From Daldinia sp. FL1419 (taxonomy: Eukaryota; Ascomycota; Sordariomycetes; Xylariales; Hypoxylaceae): a DNA stretch of 64,000 nt. The stretch covers positions 1 to 64,000 of the forward strand of contig MU623347.1 of the NCBI GenBank assembly GCA_025201765.1, written 5' to 3'. The notes under the pieces are model-generated. The model did no database searches. It had not been told where the DNA came from and saw only the letters and a list, made by a program, of their open reading frames with translations. A program made the translations under genes and the position numbers. The stretch's first letter is position 1. Every line of letters starts with the position of its first letter. Below are positions 25,999-36,699 of the stretch, one piece after another.

Positions 25999-27414
25999 AC
26001 TGTACTAAGGTACTTGATCTAAGGGTGAGGTACCTAACAAAATACGTCGTACAATGGATCTTGAACCTCTTTAATACATTGGTACCTTTTCATTTTTGGG
26101 AAATATCTTATAATCATCGGTGATGTAATCTAAAATCTAAAACCATACGATTGGTACCTATTCGAGAGCCAGAGGTATTTCAGGAATACTTCCAAGTTCC
26201 CATAGCAATGGCCCCCACATGCCCCATCTGTCAGCAGATGCCCCGTACTTACTACCACGCTAAGCCAATCAGATTTACACAATAGTTTTCTTCGTGAAAA
26301 GAGAAAGAGACTGGAATTCTTTCCTTCCCTCTTCATCTCACGATTCTTCAAGATAGTCGACACGAACAAAGAATTGCCTCTAAATCATTGTCTAATTCGT
26401 AGCCAATATAGTCATTCATCCATCATAGGTATAATATCATCCATAATATCGTCTTGAAGCTAGGTCTGGTGGTTAATGACAGTACTTAGGTAGAGACAGA
26501 AATTAAGAAAAAACGCGGATCAGATAAGAATACCTGAGTTTATAAAGCAAGTAACTAGCATTAAGTAATTCTATCGTCAATCATATGAGGATATAAAATA
26601 CAATGCCACCAATGTAAATTCTGAGCGTGTCCCTATGCGGCCATCTACGGGGAGCTATATATGACTGGTAGGTAATAGCTATTGAGGCAGCGGTAGTTAT
26701 TAATATAGCTTCAGGGAGGGACGCATATATCTGGGGTATATTTACAGGATACACTCTAACCTCGCTATTTGTAGGTTGGTAACCTAATAAAATAGTTCGT
26801 CTATTCAATAACTACCCCTTACCCTTAGGCCTAAATTGCTCGGAAAGTTGTTCGTCGAATTCTGAGTGTCGTGACGGGTATACTTCATGCTGTTACTAAG
26901 AACATGATATATCATTGCCCTTGCACAAGCCCCTCCCCCTGGGTGAGTCTAAGTAATACACAAGGAAAATTCCCGGAGTAGCACCAGTAAAGGCTATGTT
27001 TGTTGAGCCTCTGTACTTATCTTTGGGAGCTGAGCCGTGAGGCTACGAATCTAGATACAAGCCACTAAATCCAATGCGACCTTTCGGACTCCTATTCTTA
27101 CAAGCTGAAATCGCTCCTACTTGAGTTACTTTGTACCAACCTCATTGAATGTTTCCTAGGTAGGTACTTAGCACATAGAAATCCTTCACTGCCATTCCTT
27201 ATTATGTCTCATAAATGAGCAATACTTATCAATTTATGGCCATGTTTTTGGAATAGGTGCCTTATACTGCTGAGTGGCTGAGTCAAGGCATCGAGTGGAC
27301 GGTCATAGGTGTTCAGCGCTATCTACTCAAAGAAAGACACAGTTCATTCGGGGCATCGTTGATTCTAGCTAAAAGCACGAATAGGGGCGAAGGAAGGATG
27401 CGGCAGGTGTTCAA

Positions 27415-27437
27415 CCCCGAACGCCCCGAACGCCCCG
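27415..27437. repeat. 9-bp tandem repeat CCCCGAACG, 2.5 copies
   Basis: Two full copies and a CCCCG half copy are found about 185-205 bp upstream of the oxidoreductase ATG. The position suits a promoter element; an aggggcg motif lies just upstream at about 27,392. No factor can be assigned from sequence alone. Confidence 0.7.
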
Positions 27438-27619
27438 TAGAGCTCAGCTCCATAGATGTGAACGGCCCATCAGGTGAATGGGGTTCCTATTTAATACCCA
27501 GTGAAGGCAGCATAGATAGTTGTTGTCATTCTATTGAACTCACATCGTTTTTCTCTCTTCATAAGTAAACTTATGCACCCGAGTCTAATAACTTTTGATA
27601 TAATACATTTACTAGAAGC

Positions 27620-29426
27620 ATGCCAACAATGAGCCTCCTTTCCCTTCATATTCTCTGCGGGATCGCACTCCTGCAGGTCTTTGTAACCAGTTCTCCTCTA
27701 CCATCTAATTCTATACCTCGCTATTTCCAAAGCAACCCCTCTACACGTAGTCATATATCCGTCTCTCAAATCGAACAGGAGCTAGGTCCAATGCTATCTC
27801 CTGAATCGGCTATATTCCTCCCTTCGGATCCCGGATGGGAGAATGTCACTGAGAGATATAATACGTTAGCCCCTCCTGATATTGAGATCGCAATACAGCC
27901 TGCAGAGGAGGCAGATATCCCAATAATTGTCAGCTGAGACTTGAACGGGAATCTCCCGGATAATCTTTTCTTGCATAGCTAACAAAGCTAGGTTCGATAT
28001 TGTAACGATAATAGTCTCGAGTTCTTAGCAGTCAACCGTGGTCATGGCATTACTACATCATTAAGTGTTTTTAAGGGGGTACAGATTGACCTAAAAAAGC
28101 TTACCGCGATCAGTATTGAACCAGACGGTAAATCCGCGTTATTCCAAGGTGGAGTAAGGGCTGGTGAGGCTATTGCAACGCTCTGGGATCAAGGTTATGT
28201 TACGGGTAAGTCCAATGAATGATGATAAAATAGATTCTAATAGCTACCTCTTTTAGCTACTGGAGCAAGTGAGTGCGTTGGCCTCGGTGGCCCCGGCATA
28301 GGCGGTGGGCATGGGCGCTACGAAGGTCTCTACGGCTTAGTTGCTGATAACATCATTCATTTGAATCTCGTCTTGGCCGACGGTTCGACAATTTCCGTAA
28401 ATGAGACGAGCCACGATGATCTACTCTGGGCCATGAAAGGGGCAGGTCATAACTTTGGTATCGCTACTAGCTTCAAACTCAAGATTTACCCGAAAAACAC
28501 AGACACCTGGCATTATCATAACTACTACTGGACACAGGATAAACTTGAGAAGGTATTCGAAGAGCTGAATAAAATGCAAGACGACGGCAGGGCACCCGTC
28601 TTAATGGGTTCGAGTTTCGGGCAAATCTCCATAAACCAGTCCGTTAGCAAAACCGAAGTATGTAGAACTGTTTACCCCTTCCTATCTTCAACCCCTAGGC
28701 CTAATTTCGAGTACCTAGGCAATCCTTTGGTGGACCTTCTCCTATGCTGGACCCGCCTCCGAAGCAGAGGATATACTACGGCCTTTTAATGAGATCGAAA
28801 CTATCTCCGAGGATATGGGAGATGTCCCCTATCCTGAAATAGTGGTCCCTCAAGGTACCGATACTCCTTCTTGCGGTTCTGCTGCCTACATCTTTTCGAC
28901 TACTATGCTGCGAACATGGAACATCACGACAGAGCGAAAGCAATACGAACTTTTTAACAGGAACGCGGCTTTGTATCCCGAGCTTGCAACGACCGCTCAT
29001 CTTTACTATGAAGGGTATGGGGTTAAGGGAATGCAGGTTGTTGACTCCGCCTCAACTGCGTATCCCCACCGCGACGAAAACCATCTAGTGTATGTCCAAC
29101 AGCCACCCGTTAAATCGCTTAGATTCAGGGAATGAGAACATGCTAATAGATACTGCTGAAGGTATTTCTCAACCGCAGTCCCCGATGGGTCAAATTTGAC
29201 CGATGTGGCTAGAACATGGGGTAAAGATAGCTGGGACCTATGGATCGCGGGTCGGCCGACACTCAAGCCGGCAACGTACGTTAACTATGCATCAGGTTAT
29301 AAGTATGAGTCACTGGAATCAATATACGGATATGAGCCGTGGCGCCTGGAAAGATTGCGGGGGTTGAAGCACAAGTACGATCCAGAGAATCGCTTCCGCT
29401 TCTTTGTCCCTATTATCTCCCATTAA
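27620..29426 (+). CDS. Secreted FAD-linked oxidoreductase, berberine-bridge-enzyme-like, 519 aa
   Basis: Five exons: 27620-27928, 27992-28205, 28257-28657, 28719-29089 and 29162-29426; introns of 63, 51, 61 and 72 bp, donors GTCAGC, GTAAGT, GTATGT and GTATGT. The total of 1,560 nt gives 519 aa with no frameshift. Residues 1-25 form a signal peptide (LHILCGIALLQVFV core). The FAD-binding PCMH half includes FLAVNRGHGITT and GASECVGLGGPGIGGGHGRY: the His in RGHG and the Cys in SECVG lie where BBE-like enzymes hold flavin by two covalent bonds. The C-terminal half carries the BBE domain ending YVNYASGYKYESLE, YGYEPWRLERLRGLK and KYDPENRF. Such enzymes oxidise alcohols, sugars or pathway intermediates with O2. 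The product is probably exported or placed in a secretory compartment. It sits amid two SDRs, an MFS exporter and a regulator, which fits a tailoring oxidase. The first donor, GTCAGC, is the weakest splice call. Confidence 0.9.
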
Positions 29427-30586
29427 GAATCTATTCAACAGACGGTTGGTGATATCTATCAATTTTTTCATATCTACCTCTTATTTTACTTTGTAGGTTA
29501 TTATATGGTTGGCATTCTTACTGGTTCATCTTTCAATACTCTCATTCAGTTTGGTAGAGATTACCTACCTACCTACCTACCTAGGCAGTCCTTATGAACA
29601 CTAAATATTAAATCCACATAGCAAGCTAAAAGACTTAAATTGTTATCCACTTTCATGTTTGTCAGGGGATAATTGGAGACGAGTTAGGAAAAGGGGGAGA
29701 TCTCCACTATTGCACATGTGTAAGAGGCGCACTGCGCCCTCGCTCATAGTTAGAAGGTCAGGTTTTATCAACTCAATATACTTATACAACTACTTTACCG
29801 CATTTTTGCTGCTACTTCTCAACATTTACTCTACGATTAACCTCCGTCAAGGGTACTCTCTGAGTCCTGACAGAATAACGCTTTGAACCTACTGCAAATA
29901 TGGCAAGATGCTGTGAGGCTAGAGAACAGCGACGAGTCAGCGAGGGTAGCTATGATTCAAGAAAGCATCACGAGTCGAGACGAAGAGAGGTAGCAAGGTA
30001 GCCGTTAAGACGAGAGGTTCCACAAGTATAAGATTAAGAAGTAAAATATGTAGGGCGAGGGAGTACCTAGGCTACCAGGAGCGAAGATGTTACGCCGCTT
30101 CAGGGGGAGTGGGCCACGGAGCATGTATTCGGCCTCGGGTGGCCGGCGGCTGCGGGCTTCGGAGACCCTGGGCTAGACGTTTTTTGTGGTTACGGATGAG
30201 ACTCGGGGGTAGGTAGATTGAGGGTTACTCTACACCATCGCTTCTTGGCTGGATGCTAAGCGTTATTAGTCAAATACATTTATCACTTGGCGGTCATTCT
30301 TTGCAAGGCTAAAAGCCAAAGGTCTTCTATATCACGGACACGCGCCAATGTATATGGTATATGCTAATACTTTAGTGACTCCATGCAATTAAGTTAAGCT
30401 AGTCAAACATGAAGACATAATTAGTCTTTAGCCATAGTGCGGCCTCCGATGTAGAACGAACATAATAAAATATGAAGTGAGAGATTCGGTGGTTCTATGT
30501 GAAGTGTACTAGCCAAATATCATTTGCCTATAACTATACCCAATTTCATCTATAGTAATGAGAAATGAGGGACCAATTGAGCCAAA
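29427..30586. other. Intergenic region, no gene seen
   Basis: This convergent 3' region between the oxidoreductase (+) and the second SDR (-) contains a CCTA microsatellite at 29,562-29,585 and a GC-rich patch at 30,080-30,200. A 75-codon ORF (29,659-29,886) has no recognisable features. Confidence 0.5.
29562..29585. repeat. (CCTA)n microsatellite
   Basis: About five tandem TACC/CCTA units end in CCTAGG. This is one of many CCTA/TAGG arrays in the gene-bearing block. Confidence 0.85.
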
Positions 30587-31668
30587 TCAAAGCCATTGTT
30601 TGTTTCCAAAATGTGAGACGAAAGCACCGCCATCTCCTTTCTCCACGCTGGCGTTTTCCCAAACCGACCTTGTTTTCTTGATGGAAGATTCTGGAGTTTC
30701 TGGGCCAGCGAAGTGAGGTGCATATTCGAGGAACTTTGCAAAACCCGCCTGCAACTTTTCCATATCCTCCGGGGCCGCTACGAAAGGGGCATGTTAGATA
30801 ATCAATTCGATATCGAGTAGATGTTAGGAGAAGTCTTACTGTTCGTGTAATGGCCCACCTCCACTATTCCAGGGCTGATGCTCAGGAATAGCACGCCATC
30901 TTTCCTGTACAAGGCGCTGAACTTAGCTACCGCCATGTTCGACGCCGCCTTGCTGATGGAGTAGAGGGCACTGAGGTCTATATCATGTTTTCTGGTCAAT
31001 TCCTCGTCCGCAAGACCGCTGCTGAAAATTATAACCTTCTTCTTTTGACCTTTGAGGATGAGGGGCATGAATAGGTTGATTAGATGAATGTTTCCTGTAA
31101 CATGGACATTTATAAGCTTGTTTAGGTCATCCTCGAGCCTTTTGGGCTGGGTGCCGCTTTTGATTGGCCATGTTAGTAGTAATTCTAGGTAATAGTATAG
31201 AGGGAAAACTTACAGCACCGAAAGAGGCTCGTAGGAATCAAACTGCGAAACATAACCTGCGTTTCCAATCAAATAGTCGAGGCTTCCGCCAGTAATCCTA
31301 GCGGCTTCAGCAGCAGAAGCCTTTTGAGATCGTTAACATTCCACTAAATCTTAGAGTTTATTGTCTCATGATTTCCAATTCCCACCTTTAGGCTGTCATA
31401 GTCGATCAGATCGGCTTGTAGGATATGAAAATTCGAACGTCCGTTTAGGGTCGAATCTTCAGATATCTTCTTGACGGTGGTAGGCTTGTCTCGGACTAAT
31501 CCAATGACGATGTCGTTCGGATCTTGTGATAGCTGGCGAAGAAGTTCGTACTATTTAGGCCATCCAATTGTTAAATCTTAGGTACTCATAACGTGTCATA
31601 AGATCATGGTTGCGGTTTGGACTTACACCAAGCCCCTTGGAGACACCTGTGATGACATAGGATGGCAT
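30587..31668 (-). CDS. Short-chain dehydrogenase/reductase (C-factor-like SDR), 273 aa
   Basis: Five exons on the minus strand: 31668-31627, 31550-31386, 31320-31214, 31156-30840 and 30777-30587. Introns of 76, 65, 57 and 62 bp have GTAAGT, GTGGGA, GTAAGT and GTAAGA donors and AG acceptors. The 822 nt give 273 aa. It starts MPSYVITGVSKGLG, so the cofactor motif TGVSKGLG is residues 7-14. An NAG motif follows in LIGNAGYVSQF, a serine in VIIFSSG (about 150-151), and the catalytic pair in YSISK (Tyr170, Lys174). The C-terminus KGDGGAFVSHFGNKQWL is characteristic of a fungal branch of small NAD(P)-dependent SDRs. The role is an oxidation or reduction of unknown substrate. It diverges from the MFS transporter across a 1.08-kb shared promoter, which suggests joint control. 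Confidence 0.9.
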
Positions 31669-32749
31669 TGTAAAAGAATAGAAGATACTATGTGATTATC
31701 TACTGCCGTACGGTAAGACGAAGAAGTGTGGGATGAGATATGAAAGCGAATGAACTGAACCTAGGTATTAGAAAGCCATTAGATGGTAAGGGGTTGGCTT
31801 GTATTTATTAATGATTTCCTCTACAAGCAGACACAAATACAAAGTACCAGGTATGAGTTGCTTACCGAATACTTGCCCGAGATTTGTACCAGCGTCATAC
31901 TTGCATATAAGGTACCTAGGTATGTACCTATGTACTAGTAGACAGGGATGCCCCACTTCCCGCAAGCTTACAGGGCCCCTGTCTTGCGTCAATCTTGCAT
32001 TAGGATTTCTAAGAGTTGCCCAAAATCTAATCTGGAGTTACACCTGCATTAGCCCATGTAAGGATCTGCAGTCTAACTTAAGGTTAACTATATATTCGGG
32101 TACGTACCTTTCGTCAAAATCCTTTATTGCGTAGGTAGGTACCTACCTATGGCCGATCGAGAGGTACTAATGCTTATGCGAAAGCTGTCCAGAATTCCAT
32201 CAGGTCAGACATGCATCTGCATGCGGCTAATTCGCCAGTTAGCCAACGAAATTCCTGAGCTATTAGGTTACTGTCTCACATCAATTTGGCGTCACTGCCT
32301 TGTTCGCAAACAAGCAACTACAAGCTTACAAATTCCTCATCTAAAGCCTCGAAAAAAAAAAAAAAGAACACCGAATTAAGTGTTTATCCAACTAATTACC
32401 AACCATCTATATAGCAAATACTAGGTAGGTACCTAGTTATATCAGGTATCTGGGTATATTAGAAATCTGCCATTTCGGCCGTCACGGCCGCACCAAATAG
32501 AGTACGATATAGATTTCATTATTAAGCTTAAAAATAAAGATGGCATCATGGCACTGTACTACGTATCGGCCATGAGGCACCCCCTATTCGTGTTTGAGGT
32601 ACCTAGGTACCTCTTATAGCGTTTGGACTTATAATACTATACTACTACTCCCTCTCATCGAGACTCAGCCTTAATATATCTCCCATTCTCCTATAATTCG
32701 GATCTTGGCTACCTCCAACTAGGTTCCTGCCTACCTACCTCATATCCCT
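31669..32749. promoter_or_regulatory. Shared divergent promoter of the SDR and the MFS exporter
   Basis: The 1,081-bp intergenic region between two divergent start codons contains several palindromic TAGGTACCTA elements (near 31,912-31,930, 32,130-32,150, 32,422-32,435 and 32,598-32,612) and a pair of CGGCCG hexamers at 32,476-32,490. ORFs of 74-111 codons here overlap the palindromes and look random. Confidence 0.6.
32476..32490. promoter_or_regulatory. CGGCCG pair, 3-bp spacer, candidate zinc-cluster site
   Basis: Two CGGCCG hexamers are separated by TCA about 260 bp upstream of the MFS ATG. Paired CGG triplets are the usual target of fungal binuclear zinc-cluster regulators, so this is a candidate operator for a cluster regulator. 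The assignment is inference from motif form and position only. Confidence 0.35.
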
Positions 32750-34828
32750 ATGGATATCACGGGCGCTTCAGCGGACGCTGACTTCCAGTCAACGGAAAAG
32801 ACCAAAGTAGAACCTGCGGCAATCCACAATAGCGAAAATAATAAACTAAGAACCGAAGCTTCAGAAATCGCCGGGTCCAATTCTGTAGGCAATTCTGCCG
32901 CAACTTCACAGGAATCAGGGGATCCTGTCCAAGTAAGGAGTATTCGTGGCTTCAAGGTTAGTAGTCCGAAAGAGTATCGAATAGACATGCGACGGCGTGT
33001 GGTTAACTCGCCAATCATCATAGTGGTTCTTGATTTATTCATCTCTTCTTTCCACCGTCCTTTTTTATGCTCTAGATAGCACCATCGTAAGAAACCTGCT
33101 CCCCAAGCAACGATTCAAGTCATTCTCATCATAAATACTTAGGTTGCAGATATACAACCCTCTATCATCAACACACTTGGTGAACCTGAAAAACTACCAT
33201 GGATTGGGGTCGGATTGTTCCTTGGAGCCCTCAACATTCTGCCAGTGTAAGCCAAATACCTACCAACGCTGCCCCCGACCCGTGGATTTTGAGCACCTCC
33301 CCACTGACTTGAGGCCGATGGATAGTGGTAGAGCGTACGGTGTCTTCAACGTAAAATGGATGTTTCTCTCGTTGGTTATTCTCTTTGAGATCGGAAGTGC
33401 AATCTGCGGCGCCGCACCTATCATGGACGCATTTATCATCGGACGAGTTATCCAAGGAATCGGCGCATGCGGATGCTACTCAGGCGCTATAACGTATATT
33501 TCTATGACCACTACCATGCGCGAGCGACCTCTTTATCTCTCCGGTATTGTCGCTACCTGGTGCACCGGCTGTGTTGTAGGGCCGGTTATAGGTGGCGCAT
33601 TTGCCCAAAGTAGCGCCACCTGGCGATGGGCATTTTATATAAACTTAGTCGTCGCGGCCGTCACTGCACCGGGCTTGATTTTCTGTCTACCTAACATCGA
33701 CCCCGCGAAGGACCTAACGTTTACGCAGAAACTCCGCACCCAGGATTGGATAGCCATAGTCATATTTCTAGGAGGCTCCGCGTGTCTGTCTATGGCCCTT
33801 ACCTTTGGGGGTGTTGTATACGCCTTTAATAGCGGCTCTGAGATCGCGCTCTGGACTCTATCAGGAGTGCTACTTATCTGTTTTATCCTAGTCACAATCT
33901 ATCACCCTATGGTACCAATCCGAGATAGATTATATCCTCTTCACTTGATGAAACGCCTAGAGCTCGGTATTCTGCAATATGAAATGTTCGCAGCTGCTGG
34001 CGCTTTGACAGCAACCCTTTATTATACCCCTTTACTGTTTCAATTTACCAGAAATGACGGCCCCTTGATGGCGGGCGTTCGTCTCCTACCATTTCTCGGT
34101 GGCATGGTTTTCTTCTCGATTCTAAATGGCTTTTTAATGCCTAGGTTCGGTTATCATATGCCTTGGTACGTTTTAGGCACTGCTTTGATGTTGATCGGCT
34201 CTTCACTCATGGGTAAGTTAACTCCCAATAACAAATACCCTTTCATATGTCATTGGCTAAACTTAGATAGTTACCGTAAATGTGTCGACTTCGGAAGCCC
34301 ATATATACGGTTATACTCTACTTCTTGGAGGGGGATGCGGTGCTTATTTTACAGCGGGGTTTTCAGTAGTCCAGTCTCTCGTTCCAGTCGCCGAACTTAG
34401 CAATGCCATAAGTTTCATGGCTGTTGGTATGCTTCATCCTCTAAGAGATCATCCGCTACATATCCTAACTAATAGGTTGCCATAGGACAACAATTCGGCC
34501 AAATTATACTTCTTGGCCTAAGCGGTTCCGTGTTCCAAAACATCGCCATAAAATTAATCCAAGACGTTCTCCCGGATATTTCATCCCAAGACGCTATAGA
34601 ATTAACGACGGGAACGAGCAGCTCTATTTTTGAATCGCTTGATAATCATCAGCAGTCGTTGGTTATAGACCAGCTAACTCTCGCGATCCGCGACGTGTTT
34701 ATAATAATAGTTGGTATTAGTGGCCTTGGATTTATTGCGTCTATCTTTCTGAGTGTAAGTAATTGACAATCATATCGGTGCTCACATTTACTGATAACTA
34801 TATCTTGCAGCGTCGTAAAATGTATTAG
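32750..34828 (+). CDS. MFS multidrug/toxin exporter, DHA2-like (14 TM), 567 aa
   Basis: Seven exons: 32750-32956, 33024-33086, 33143-33246, 33326-34212, 34271-34426, 34486-34754 and 34811-34828; introns of 56-79 bp, all GT-AG. The 1,704 nt give 567 aa. After an acidic, Ser/Glu-rich cytosolic leader of about 65 residues come TM1 with LSTVLFYALDSTIVADVQPS, the motif-A area, GRVIQGIGACGCYSG, GPVIGGAFAQSSATWRWAF (motif C region of antiporters), and a C-terminal half with LLGGGCGAYFTAGFSVVQ and AISFMAVGQQFGQ. The length and the motif set fit proton-driven exporters of the 14-TM group that accompany fungal toxin or pigment clusters. It likely exports the product of the neighbouring oxidoreductases across the plasma membrane. 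The last exon codes only five residues (RRKMY) and is less certain than the others. Confidence 0.9.
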
Positions 34829-35493
34829 AGGTACTCGTAGCGAGTTTTGATGACATAAATTCACCTAAGGCATAGAGAAGTCCATATAAGTAAGTAGATG
34901 AGATACTTGGGGTACTAAAAAGGGGGGATTGAAGAATATGGGAGATACACAATATAGAAATAGTAATATACCCTACGGAACGAGTCCGATATAATCCATG
35001 GAGTGATGACTTACCTGTTAGCACATTATACTGTTCTGTCATATATATCTCAAACTTTACTGTCTCTTCGCCCCTTAGCGTATTTAACATATCCCTTCAT
35101 AAAGTATCCCACGTCGGCGAGTGGAGCCTTGAATTAGGGTATGATACTATTACTAGGTATACTGTAGAATTACCTACATAGGCTAGAATAATTCCCAGCC
35201 GTACAGGCATTTCAGACATTTGTAATGATAACTAACTACTAACACCACCAAGGCATGGGTCTAAGCTATAAACGTTACGCTCAAGTGAATAACAAGATTT
35301 GATTGGTTCGTGCCGCTCTGAAAGAAGGTGGGTAGTTTCTAAGCATTCCTTGCTTATCAATCAAGATGTCTAAGACGTAAGTTAAGAGGTATCATAACTA
35401 AAAAGACCACGGGTTCCTCATAAGTTCTTTACGAATGTCAGGCACGTGAAATTTCAGCATCTCATAAAACTCATATTCCAATAACCGGCCGCA
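34829..35493. other. Intergenic region, no gene seen
   Basis: This is the 3' region of the exporter and the promoter of the Gfo/Idh/MocA gene. A 100-codon minus-strand ORF at 34,788-35,090 starts inside normal intergenic sequence and has no family features. A poly-G/TGGGA patch at about 34,920 is not explained. Confidence 0.5.
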
Positions 35494-36699
35494 ATGTCTC
35501 CTATCCGAACCGCAATTATCGGGCTTTCGAGTTCTTCCTCGAGTAGCTGGGCTGGCCATGCTCATCTTCCATACCTGCTCAGTCCTGAAGGCCAGAAGAA
35601 GTTTAAAATTATCGCATTATGCAACTCTAGCGTAGATGCCGCGAAGCGCGCCATTGACGCCTTCAAGTTGTCACCTGAAACGCGGGCATACGGGGATCCA
35701 GATAGTCTTGCCGCAGACCCAGATGTTCAACTCGTCGTATGTGCGACGCGTGTGGACAAGCACTATGAGACAATTCTCCCAAGTGTACACGAGGGCAAAG
35801 ATGTATTCGTGGAGTGGCCACTAGCTCAGAACGCGTCGCTCGCGGCTGAGCTCGCGGCCCTTGCACGACAAAAAGGGGGTAGGACCGTTGTAGGACTCCA
35901 AGGTTGGCACGCACCAGCAGTCATGAAAATGAAAGACTTAATAAGAAGCGGACGTGTCGGGAAAGTATTAAGCAGTGAGGTTCGTGCAGCTGGAGGTTCG
36001 ATCGATAGAATTTCTCTGCCGACTAGCTTGGAGTACTTCACGGATCGGAAAATTGGTGGAAATCCCTTCACAATCGGATTCGGTCACTGTAAGTTCTGAG
36101 AAAACCCAACAAGTAAACCCGACGAACATATCCACTCATTTATTATCGCAGTATTCGACTTCATTCAGTTTGTACTCGGAGATATCCGGGTTTTACACTC
36201 CCACTTACAACTGCAACGACCGGAGGTCAAAATCTGGGACCGATCAAGTGGACAGGTCGTAAAAACAGTTCAATCAGACGTCCCCGATCTATTTCTCGTG
36301 ACCGGGTCGTTGGAGGCTTCAGAATACACTACTTTGGGGGCGACCGTTCACTTACGCTTTCGTCGGGGGCAGGCTTTTAAGGGAGAGGATCCGTTTGTGT
36401 GGTCAGTAAATGGAGAAAAGGGGGAGATACGCCTTAGCGCTTCCGGTGGACCAGGGATCTCAGCAGCTGCCCATGGACAACCGCTGACTATCGACATTCA
36501 CGACTTCGATACAGATCGAATAGATAACGTGGGGTGGAATTGGCAAGGAAGAGAAGAGCTTGATATCTCAGCGAGGATGGTTGGTGCTCTTTACGAAGCA
36601 TTTGCCTCTGGCGATACGACAATGTATCCGGCATTCGACCACGCCTCAAAACGCCACAAGCAACTTGAAGAGATATTAGCACAGTTCTCTGCCGCATGA
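35494..36699 (+). CDS. Gfo/Idh/MocA-family oxidoreductase, Gal80-like, 380 aa
   Basis: Two exons, 35494-36088 and 36152-36699, are joined across a 63-bp intron (GTAAGT...GCAG); 1,143 nt, 380 aa. The N-terminal Rossmann domain starts RTAIIGLSSSSSSSWAG, the Ser-rich variant of the dinucleotide motif found in fungal Gal80-like proteins, and continues with DPDVQLVVCATRVDKHY. The usual EKP motif appears as VEWPLA. The C-terminal domain begins near KDLIRSGRVGKVLSSEVRAAGG and includes GGNPFTIGFGHLFDF, with the His seen in this family. It is either an NAD(P)-dependent dehydrogenase of a sugar or polyol-like compound, or a regulator that binds NAD(P). It lies at the right end of the accessory group and could be a member, or independent. 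Confidence 0.9.

Larger units (their letters stand above)
25698..27619. promoter_or_regulatory. Divergent intergenic region between the regulator and the FAD oxidoreductase
   Basis: This 1.9-kb gap separates the minus-strand regulator from the plus-strand oxidoreductase. It contains a 9-bp tandem (CGGGTATCT three times, 25,972-25,998) and, close to the oxidoreductase, a 9-bp GC-rich tandem at 27,415-27,437. Short ORFs inside it (for example 26,130-26,369 and 27,257-27,568) show no family features. I see no further gene. Confidence 0.5.

Noticed and set aside
27620..29426. Reading the FAD oxidoreductase as a frameshifted pseudogene
   Set aside because: Each apparent break coincides with a GT-AG intron, and the five exons total exactly 520 codons with family motifs continuous across every junction.
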